Virus record (IMG/VR): IMGVR_UViG_3300009605_000115
Coordinates: 1-26,764 of that record
Reading direction: 5' to 3' (one strand)
DNA from: a virus
Length of the DNA stretch: 26,764 nucleotides
In this document: one piece after another, positions 16,967-22,372 of the stretch
Numbering within the stretch: position 1 is the first letter of the stretch
Layout of the letters: every line of letters starts with the position of its first letter
The notes under the pieces: model-generated
Database searches by the model: none
Seen by the model: only the letters and a program-made list of their open reading frames with translations
What the model was told of the DNA's origin: nothing
Position numbers and translations under genes: made by a program

Positions 16967-16973
16967 CTCCTCC
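16967..16973 (-). promoter_or_regulatory. Ribosome binding site deciding the 16958 start
   Basis: The minus strand reads GGAGGAG eight bases before ATG 16958. It competes with the translationally coupled upstream ATG at 16991, which lacks a purine-rich leader. Both starts may be used. Confidence 0.5.
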
Positions 16974-16990
16974 GATACCTACCCAGTTCA

Positions 16991-17971
16991 TCACACTTGC
17001 GAAGGCACTTCAGGTGCCGTAAATGCCTGTTCCCGTTCAATTGAATCGTCCAACAAGCCTTGTAATCCGATTCCCACCGTGGCTTGGGTGGCTGGAGATA
17101 TTGTGGTATTGGATGTAGCATGGAGAATCGGACTGTTGTGACCCAACTGTTGGAACTGCCTCATGTCAAACACCATTATCGTCAGGTCGTTCATACCAGT
17201 CTCCTTGTTTTTGAAGTGTGTGATTGGCACACCATCCTTGCGAGCCATGCGGAAGAACTCCTCGTACTTCACCAACTTGTCCGGCGTGTTGTCCGGTTTC
17301 CTGACTACGCTAATTGGAATGGATACCGTGGACACGCCACGCTTCAACTTGTCCTTCAATGTCGACTTGCCACCCTCGCTCTCCTGTTCCTCCTCGGCCT
17401 CCCACTTGCAGAGCAGGTGATACAGATGCAGGTGCTCAGGACAATATGTCCCATTGAGGGTGTTGCCACTGGTCACACCCTCACGAGCGAGGAATGCGCG
17501 TGGCTGTTCGGTCACCGGGTCCATGAAGTACAGGTCCCAAAGGGACTTTCCGGTATCCTCATCACGAATCTCGTCATAGATGTTCCCGACGGTTCGCAAC
17601 AGGTTCTCGACATTGCATCCATCCACTACGCACTGTGCTGTGTTCTTGGAGTATCGGTACTTGCCTCCGAACCACCACCTGCGAGGCGACATGGCATGGC
17701 GCTTCATCGGCTTCAACAGACGGTATGCCTGTTTGATGTCCTGCCGTCGCCGCTTGTGTGGCTTCGCATGGCGTGACGGGTAGAAGTTGACCTTCGGAAC
17801 CTCGATGTGTGGTGTCTCCTCCGCAGCAGCATACATGGCACCTTGCGCCTGTGCCGCGCTTTGTAGTTGCTGAACAGACATATTTGTCTGTGCCGACAAC
17901 CTCATCAGTTCTGCCTCACTGCTCATTGCAAGCGGCGCATTGTATCTCTGTTGCCCGAACATGTCAATCAC
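16991..17971 (-). CDS. Unknown protein with a Cys/His metal-site candidate
   Basis: This encodes 326 residues from a GTG at 17971 that overlaps the GTPase stop as GTGA. An ATG three codons in is the alternative. The N-terminus to about 55 is Ala/Gln/Met-rich (ELMRLSAQTNMSVQQLQSAA). A very basic patch follows (HAKPHKRRRQDIKQAYRLLK, then MKRHAMSPRRWWFGGKYR). Cysteines in CVVDGC (about 114-119) and the C/H cluster YCPEHLHLYHLLCKW (about 177-191) could form a zinc site. The C-terminal third looks like a compact beta-rich domain (VSTVSIPISVVRK; DLTIMVFDMRQ). No family recognised. Stop/start coupling to the GTPase makes a functional link with it likely. Confidence 0.75.
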   Translation of the reverse strand: MIDMFGQQRYNAPLAMSSEAELMRLSAQTNMSVQQLQSAAQAQGAMYAAAEETPHIEVPKVNFYPSRHAKPHKRRRQDIKQAYRLLKPMKRHAMSPRRWWFGGKYRYSKNTAQCVVDGCNVENLLRTVGNIYDEIRDEDTGKSLWDLYFMDPVTEQPRAFLAREGVTSGNTLNGTYCPEHLHLYHLLCKWEAEEEQESEGGKSTLKDKLKRGVSTVSIPISVVRKPDNTPDKLVKYEEFFRMARKDGVPITHFKNKETGMNDLTIMVFDMRQFQQLGHNSPILHATSNTTISPATQATVGIGLQGLLDDSIEREQAFTAPEVPSQV

Positions 17972-18687
17972 TCATTCAACATCAGGAACATCGTGCGTTC
18001 CACATTCCAACCGATTCGAGTTGACATCATCGATACCCTGCATATAATCCCTGCCTTCTGTAGCCTTATCATTCCTGCCCTGAATGGGTCGAATATCTTG
18101 TGTTCCCGCAGCCGTTGCTGCTGCCATAGAACATCGGCCTCGGGGTCCCACCATCGGTCTGCCTTGTTCGCCACCAACCAAATAAACTTCGGAGCATACC
18201 TCTTTCCCTTGAATCTGGTGCGCAGTCGACGGTATCGGTACTGGCGGTTGATGATTGTGTCCACCAGATACTCAAAACCGGCCACCGCCTCCAACGCAGC
18301 GACCCCCCCGTTCTTGGAGCGGTCATCGTACATGTAGACGATTCCCTCGACCTGCCTATCCACCATGTCATCAATCCACAGCGACCAGAAGTCCCGTTCA
18401 CCACCGATGTCCGATGAATGCACGACACGCTTCTCACCTTCGTACCTAACGCGCTTTCGTGTTGCGTTTGGAAGAACATGACCATCACCTATCAACCTCT
18501 TCAGATGCCGTGTGCGTTCATCCTCCGGTATCTCCTCCATCTCACCCGGCGTCGTCATGTATCGGTCGAGCGTGGTTTTGCCCACCTGTGTAGCACCATA
18601 GATTCCGATTCGGCGCGGCTTCCAATAGTTCCATATCTGCTGCCCGAAAAGAACAGCACCCAATAGAACTGAACCTTCCATTGCCAC
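17968..18687 (-). CDS. Ras/Arf-like small GTPase with hydrophobic N-terminus
   Basis: This encodes 239 residues from a GTG at 18687, with GGGGGAG upstream. Residues 6-22 are hydrophobic (SVLLGAVLFGQQIWNYW) and could anchor or peripherally attach the protein to a membrane. Then come the G motifs: G1 GATQVGKTT (31-39), G3 DIGGE (93-97), G4 NKAD (174-177, after FIWLVA). The GG after D in G3 resembles Arf, SR-beta and Rag-type GTPases more than Ras. I cannot place G5 with certainty. Length is slightly above the usual 170-200 because of the N-terminal segment and an insertion near 145-165 rich in Arg/Tyr. It is expected to bind and hydrolyse GTP at a membrane. It sits between membrane-protein genes and a basic Cys/His protein, all coupled by overlaps. 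Such a GTPase is unusual in a virion gene cluster. Confidence 0.85.
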   Translation of the reverse strand: MAMEGSVLLGAVLFGQQIWNYWKPRRIGIYGATQVGKTTLDRYMTTPGEMEEIPEDERTRHLKRLIGDGHVLPNATRKRVRYEGEKRVVHSSDIGGERDFWSLWIDDMVDRQVEGIVYMYDDRSKNGGVAALEAVAGFEYLVDTIINRQYRYRRLRTRFKGKRYAPKFIWLVANKADRWWDPEADVLWQQQRLREHKIFDPFRAGMIRLQKAGIICRVSMMSTRIGWNVERTMFLMLNE

Positions 18688-18702
18688 ACTTTGTCTCCCC
18701 CT

Positions 18703-18936
18703 TCAGAACAAACTTATGATGTAGTCGAGGGCGTATAGCAGCGTGTTTTCCCACAGACTCTCATGAATGTAGTACTCCGCACCAGATGTGATGAGGATTG
18801 CTGTGCATGAAAAGAACACCACCTTTACCCAACCCCATGTCCTTTCATACACACGGTCCACTTGATTCGCCATATGCAGTTGGCGTAGGGTGCCTTCGAC
18901 TGCATCATCGCTCGGCGTCTTGAAAATCAGCCCCAC
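18703..18936 (-). CDS. Small membrane protein upstream of the GTPase
   Basis: This encodes 77 residues from a GTG at 18936, one base overlapping the preceding TAG. GGAGG stands seven bases before the start, which strongly supports it. Residues about 1-35 are soluble and charged. A hydrophobic helix follows (about 36-55, GWVKVVFFSCTAILITSGAE) and a second weaker one closes the protein (about 62-77, NTLLYALDYIISLF). No family recognised. Its stop is 16 bases from the GTPase start, so the two are probably translated together; it may be a membrane receptor or partner for it. Confidence 0.75.
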   Translation of the reverse strand: MGLIFKTPSDDAVEGTLRQLHMANQVDRVYERTWGWVKVVFFSCTAILITSGAEYYIHESLWENTLLYALDYIISLF

Positions 18937-19511
18937 TATTGTGCCTCCTTCTTCTTCTTCTGCTTTGAGCCATCTTCCTTCTCTTCATTCTGCGTCAGGT
19001 CTGTACCCAATGAGATAGGCTTGTCGCTATTCGACTTGTGTTGTGGTGGGGGGTTGAAGTCCTCCACAGGTTCTTGGAACGGCATAGCCGCCAACGCTTG
19101 GTTTTGAAGGCCACCCACCATCTGCATGTATGCCTCCGGGTTCTCGTCCAACAGACGGATTTGCCTGTCCAACGCTATCTGCCTCGCCCGCAACTCCTGT
19201 TGCAACTGCGCATCTTGGAACTGAGTGTTCATGCTTTGAATCTGACGGTCACGGATACGCTGTGACTTTGTCCATTGTGCCTTCGTGTCCATCCCTTCCT
19301 GCAACAGCAACTTGTAGAAGAAGAACGACATCCCCTGTAATGTGAATGCCCCCATCGCATATGTCATCGCATTCGTGTAGGTGTTGCCATCCACCCGCAG
19401 CCATAGGCGCGCGTCGAAGACAGCGATGGAGCATCCCACCAGAATCGACACGAATCCGATGAACCCCATGATTCTCAAAACATCTTCATTGACCCTGTGT
19501 TCACTCCCCAT
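18936..19511 (-). CDS. Two-helix membrane protein with coiled coil and poly-Lys end
   Basis: The open frame runs to a TTG at 19541. The ATG at 19511 has GGAGAGGCGAGG upstream and is preferred, giving 191 residues. Two transmembrane helices lie at about 14-32 (IMGFIGFVSILVGCSIAVF) and 45-66 (AMTYAMGAFTLQGMSFFFYK). A long polar helix with coiled-coil character follows (about 75-125; SQRIRDRQIQSMNTQFQDAQ), then a Pro/Asn/Glu-rich tail ending in KQKKKKEAQ. It is likely a membrane-anchored protein with a long soluble arm. It is the first gene of the coupled membrane/GTPase run, downstream of a 222-base intergenic region. No family recognised. Confidence 0.75.
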   Translation of the reverse strand: MGSEHRVNEDVLRIMGFIGFVSILVGCSIAVFDARLWLRVDGNTYTNAMTYAMGAFTLQGMSFFFYKLLLQEGMDTKAQWTKSQRIRDRQIQSMNTQFQDAQLQQELRARQIALDRQIRLLDENPEAYMQMVGGLQNQALAAMPFQEPVEDFNPPPQHKSNSDKPISLGTDLTQNEEKEDGSKQKKKKEAQ

Positions 19512-19569
19512 AACCTCGCCTCTCCAATGGGTCGGTGACAAAGGAACCCAATAAACTGTTCCCCGGAGG

Positions 19570-19634
19570 TAGTATTGATAGTATCAGGTATCATCCTTAC
19601 TCAATACTATGTTTGTAATGAGTCAGGATGATAC
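19570..19634. repeat. Two overlapping, mutually exclusive inverted repeats
   Basis: Repeat A: tagtattga (19570-19578) is the reverse complement of tcaatacta (19601-19609). Repeat B: a 16-base arm at 19588-19603 pairs with 19619-19634 with a single mismatch and a 15-base loop. The arms share 19601-19603, so only one hairpin can form at a time. This fits an attenuator-like RNA switch, a dimeric operator or an origin element. No long T-run follows on either strand. Confidence 0.8.
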
Positions 19635-19701
19635 ATGGGAATATCGATACAATAGGTGGGTCGAGGTAGGGGGGAGAGACCGTGAAGGAACCCCACCCCA
19701 A

Positions 19702-19717
19702 CCCGTTGAACAACGGG
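19702..19717. terminator. Short perfect hairpin, possible terminator
   Basis: cccgttg and caacggg form a perfect 7-base stem with a 2-base loop, flanked by a weaker accccac/gcggggt pair. It lies 17 bases beyond the stop of the minus-strand gene ending at 19734. The T-rich stretch (tattttatt) is on the plus-strand side, so orientation as a classical terminator is uncertain. Confidence 0.35.
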
Positions 19718-19733
19718 AAGCGGGGTATTTTAT

Positions 19734-20606
19734 TCAACCGCGTCGTGATTGGTCATCAGGCCCCGGTGTGTCGTCTTGCACATTGCGCCTGACTCCGACC
19801 GTGTTGGCATGTGCCTCCGACAGTTGGCTCGGTCGCCCACCTAACACGCTCAACGGCTGTTTGACCCCAACCCTCGGGAACGGGTTGAATGGCCTGTCTC
19901 TGCGCTGTAGCGGTGGAGTCGTATCCCTCAACCCCTCCCGTTGGGCGACCTCGATTGGCTGCCGGCCTTCTGGGAACGCCTGAGCCAACGCCTCATCGAC
20001 GGGTGAACCGGGAGGCGTCTCACGCAAACCCGGTCTATCCACACCCGGCGGTTGCGGTGGTCTCATCGACGCCTGTTCGCGCACCCAAGGTGGGATTTCA
20101 GGAGCGCCGGGAATATCTGCTGTTTGAACACCACGCATTTGTTGTGGTACTCCTTCCATCCCTTCATGGGTCGGAATGGCAGTCATTCGACCACCAGCGC
20201 CTTCACCAGCAGGTATTCGTCGCCTCATAGCCCTGAATGTAGCAGGAGAATAAGGCCTATCCTTTGGGCCACCAGACGCACGAAGGGCCGCTGCGTGTTC
20301 GTCACGGATGCCCTGCTGCAACTCTTGGAGCCTTTGTGCCTCCAACACCCTCTCAGTGTTCAGCAAGCCCCTCTCTGGGACAGGTGGTGGTGGAGCCGCT
20401 GGCCCACCACCTTGTAGCGCTTGATGATATGCTCTAGAACCTCTTTGGGGATGCGGGCCTTCTCTGCCGCCGCCGCCAAGACGAGGAGGAACCTCGCCAA
20501 ATGATGCTGCTTCCAACTCACGAGGGCTGAGTTCCTTCATTATCAATTCCCATATCTCCGGGGATAGTGAAGGGGTAGTGCTTTTGCGCACTGCGACTAG
20601 GGCCAT
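19734..20606 (-). CDS. Pro/Gly/Arg-rich protein with F-box-like N-terminus
   Basis: This encodes 290 residues from ATG 20606 (a GTG one codon earlier is also possible); no clear ribosome binding site. Residues 14-36 read SLSPEIWELIMKELSPREL and on to EAASF, which fits the eukaryotic F-box pattern L-P-x-E-[IL]-W-x-x-I-x-x-x-L-S-x-x-E-L-x-x-x-S. The remainder is low complexity: Gly/Pro stretches, a helix rich in Gln/Glu (NTERVLEAQRLQELQQGIRD) and repeated Pro-rich turns. SPVDEALAQAF (about residues 199-209) weakly resembles the shared AW-LK motif. Because it is disordered, function cannot be read. It could be a virion protein whose N-terminal helix pair only mimics an F-box. Confidence 0.7.
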   Translation of the reverse strand: MALVAVRKSTTPSLSPEIWELIMKELSPRELEAASFGEVPPRLGGGGREGPHPQRGSRAYHQALQGGGPAAPPPPVPERGLLNTERVLEAQRLQELQQGIRDEHAAALRASGGPKDRPYSPATFRAMRRRIPAGEGAGGRMTAIPTHEGMEGVPQQMRGVQTADIPGAPEIPPWVREQASMRPPQPPGVDRPGLRETPPGSPVDEALAQAFPEGRQPIEVAQREGLRDTTPPLQRRDRPFNPFPRVGVKQPLSVLGGRPSQLSEAHANTVGVRRNVQDDTPGPDDQSRRG

Positions 20607-20693
20607 CACTACTTCGGATACCGAGGCAGGTTATGAGGCTTATCGCCAAGTTCATGAGATGAGACGCCATCGGGTGGAGCGTCAGGTGTCACC

Positions 20694-21035
20694 ATGACCC
20701 AACTAGTCGGTGTTGTGCTCAAGAGAGCAACGAGTCCGCTGGCGTTGGAGCACAAACACAGATACGATACGAAGTACGAGCAAACCCCCCGCCGTGTCAA
20801 GTATCGAGAAGAACTCAACAGGGAGAGGAGAAGGAGAGGCATTTACAGTCATGGTGGCCCTGACATCTCACACACTAGTCAACACACACTAGTATTGGAG
20901 AATCCCCATGCGAATCGCGCTCGACACTTTGCCGGTCATACATTGAAGCCGATTGAGAAGGCGTGGAATCTCCTTGCCAACTCTGCATCATCTGACAACC
21001 CACGGCTATGCCGAGAACCAGTTCCATCCACATGA
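20694..21035 (+). CDS. Small basic phage protein with AW motif near its C-terminus
   Basis: This is the second accepted plus-strand gene, 113 residues, with AGGTG six bases before the ATG. The centre is basic: TPRRVKYREELNRERRRRG, then GGPDISHT and VLENPHANRARHF. This order (Arg-rich helix, G-x-D-x-SH, then N-R-x-R) recalls small structural proteins of marine tailed phages with a GDGKDVDHK-type motif, a distant resemblance only. The C-terminal PIEKAWNLLANS (positions 20949-20984) is a clear copy of the shared AW motif. This rules in this frame over the overlapping minus-strand frame at 20609-20842. It is divergent from the Pro-rich gene (88 bases between starts) and convergent with the HMG-CoA lyase gene (3 bases between stops). 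Confidence 0.75.
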   Translation: MTQLVGVVLKRATSPLALEHKHRYDTKYEQTPRRVKYREELNRERRRRGIYSHGGPDISHTSQHTLVLENPHANRARHFAGHTLKPIEKAWNLLANSASSDNPRLCREPVPST

Positions 21036-21038
21036 CAA

Positions 21039-21896
21039 TCATGAGTAGACCTCCATAGGCTCCAACCTTTTAATGAAACTGAGTACAGACTTCAAGTTGT
21101 CAGTACTCACCCCACAGTCGATGCCCTCATCCTCGCACCATGCCACCAAGTCCTCCGTCGCTAGGTTGTGACCGGAGCCGAGAGTCAACGGACAACCACC
21201 TAGACCCCCGATGCTGGAGTCGAACTGCCGGACACCGTAGTCCCATGCCGTCTCGATGTTCCTCAACATCTGGTGTCTGTCACCATCTCCATAGTGGAGG
21301 TGTAGTGCGATATTCGCATTCATCGACTCGGTCAGCATGAGAGCGCTCTCAACCAGTTCTGGAGTGGCCTTTCCCACAGTATCACACAACACGATTGTGC
21401 CTCCCAAGAGGTCTGCCTGTTGCAATGAGTATGAGAGGTCATTGTCTGATATAGACCCCATAAACGGACAACCGAATGCACAGGAGATGTAGACTCGTAC
21501 ATTCTCACGCGGTACTCCCTTCAACATGTCCCAGTAGTGGTCAATCACCTCACTCTGGACTCGACCGAGGTTGCGATGATTGAACTCATCTGATGGAGAG
21601 AAGAATATGTTGAAGTGCGTGACACCAACCTGTTTTGCTCGTATCAACCCATGTTGGTTGGGAATCAACACTCCAAACTGACCATCAATGTGGGAGATGT
21701 TGGCGAACACGAGGTCTGAATCTGCCATCGTGGGCATGACTCGGGGGTTGACGAATGACCCGACTTCGATATTGGTCAGACCAGCATCATACAGGAGTTG
21801 AATCAACTCAATCTTCTGTGCGGTGGGGATGATGAAATCAAGTCCTTGTAGACCGTCTCTTGGCCCAACCTCATATATCGTGAGCCCATCAACCAC
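21039..21896 (-). CDS. Hydroxymethylglutaryl-CoA lyase (HMG-CoA lyase)
   Basis: This encodes 285 residues from a GTG at 21896; no ATG fits and no ribosome binding site is seen, consistent with a leaderless message. HMG-CoA lyase cleaves HMG-CoA to acetyl-CoA and acetoacetate. The family signatures are present in order: EVGPRDGLQ (9-17; catalytic Arg13 and metal-binding Asp14), the IEVGSFVNP segment with PTMADSD, the FGCPFMG segment, CDTVGKATPE, the metal-binding HLH pair (199, 201), and GGLGGCPL with the catalytic Cys at 235, then HNLATEDL (Asn 244). The GLGGCP signature favours HMG-CoA lyase over isopropylmalate or homocitrate synthases. Length is near the usual 300 and the active site looks intact. 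It lies among virion genes with no metabolic neighbours, so it is probably a virus-carried auxiliary metabolic gene. In archaea HMG-CoA feeds mevalonate and isoprenoid lipid synthesis. Confidence 0.93.
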   Translation of the reverse strand: MVDGLTIYEVGPRDGLQGLDFIIPTAQKIELIQLLYDAGLTNIEVGSFVNPRVMPTMADSDLVFANISHIDGQFGVLIPNQHGLIRAKQVGVTHFNIFFSPSDEFNHRNLGRVQSEVIDHYWDMLKGVPRENVRVYISCAFGCPFMGSISDNDLSYSLQQADLLGGTIVLCDTVGKATPELVESALMLTESMNANIALHLHYGDGDRHQMLRNIETAWDYGVRQFDSSIGGLGGCPLTLGSGHNLATEDLVAWCEDEGIDCGVSTDNLKSVLSFIKRLEPMEVYS

Positions 21897-21918
21897 GCAT
21901 CACGCTAGATTGGTGTAG

Positions 21919-21926
21919 AAATTAAA
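21919..21926 (-). promoter_or_regulatory. Archaeal-type TATA-like box for the HMG-CoA lyase gene
   Basis: The minus strand reads TTTAATTT, ending 22 bases before the GTG at 21896, so its centre is near -26. That is the spacing expected if transcription begins at the start codon, as in leaderless archaeal genes. The gene lacks a ribosome binding site, which agrees. A single AT-rich octamer in a 47-base gap is weak evidence. Confidence 0.35.
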
Positions 21927-21943
21927 CCAGTAGGTGTGGCTGG

Positions 21944-22372
21944 TTACACTGGATTGCCTTTGTTGTCGACCACTTCGTATCCTTCGGGGAACTTGTCACC
22001 GATTATCCTTCCACTGGGATATGAGAACCACATCCCGCCTCGTTCAAATGCCTGTGTCTCTGCTTCCATAGTCTGTCCTCCTGTCTGCCCAAACAAGTCT
22101 GGTGGACCAGCAGTCACTCCCACGACGCTCGGGCTATGCTGCTGCTCCTGCTGCCGGTTCCAATCACGAATGATGGAAGCAATCTGGTCACTGTTGTTCT
22201 CACGCAACTGTTGGAGTTCTGCCCGCGCAGCATCATCATCCATCTGTGCGGCCTCATACAAATTAATCACACGAAACACAAAGGCGTCCCAATCATTCGG
22301 TGGGCCTTGACTTCCACCAGCCATGAACTTGATGACCGCCCATGCCTCGTCGAACGGTTGTAATATATTCAT
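21944..22372 (-). CDS. Small protein with N-terminal AW-LK tag and GPPxLFG motif
   Basis: This encodes 142 residues from ATG 22372, overlapping the preceding stop as ATGA, with AGGGA ten bases upstream. It begins MNILQPFDEAWAVIKFMAGG, one of the clearest N-terminal tags. A helical domain follows (FRVINLYEAAQMDDDAARAE; LRENNSDQIASIIRDWNRQQ), then a second shared motif, GPPDLFGQ (89-96), and a short C-terminal beta-like part (MWFSYPSGRIIGDKFPEGYE). It carries both shared motifs in one small protein, which links the two as parts of one system. No enzyme motif; family not recognised. Confidence 0.8.
   Translation of the reverse strand: MNILQPFDEAWAVIKFMAGGSQGPPNDWDAFVFRVINLYEAAQMDDDAARAELQQLRENNSDQIASIIRDWNRQQEQQHSPSVVGVTAGPPDLFGQTGGQTMEAETQAFERGGMWFSYPSGRIIGDKFPEGYEVVDNKGNPV

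Larger units (their letters stand above)
19512..19733. promoter_or_regulatory. Intergenic region with promoter-like and structured elements
   Basis: This is the longest gene-free stretch accepted here (222 bases). Reading toward the minus-strand gene that starts at 19511, GTTTATT (19550-19556) is a weak TATA-like candidate about 40 bases before the ATG; it would leave a short leader containing the ribosome binding site. The right part holds overlapping inverted repeats (19570-19634) and a compact hairpin (19702-19717), listed separately. I see no tRNA fold. A plus-strand open frame begins here but runs antisense through the next gene and is not accepted. Confidence 0.4.

Noticed and set aside
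17084-17776. Plus-strand frame of 230 codons
   Set aside because: It is antisense to the Cys/His protein gene, which is coupled by overlap to the GTPase and has a sensible composition; the plus frame has no motif or ribosome binding site.
19512-19733. tRNA or other structured RNA gene
   Set aside because: The stems do not form a cloverleaf and no T-loop sequence is present.
19609-19983. Plus-strand frame starting inside the large inverted repeat
   Set aside because: It runs antisense into the Pro-rich gene, and its start lies in structured intergenic DNA; no family resemblance.
20609-20842. Minus-strand frame of 77 codons opposite the small basic gene
   Set aside because: The opposite plus-strand frame has a ribosome binding site, an Arg-rich phage-like centre and the shared AW motif.
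21246-21280. AW-like string IETAWDYG in the HMG-CoA lyase
   Set aside because: It falls in a helix of the enzyme's own barrel where relatives have alanine-rich sequence, and lacks the L/I-K end; treated as chance.
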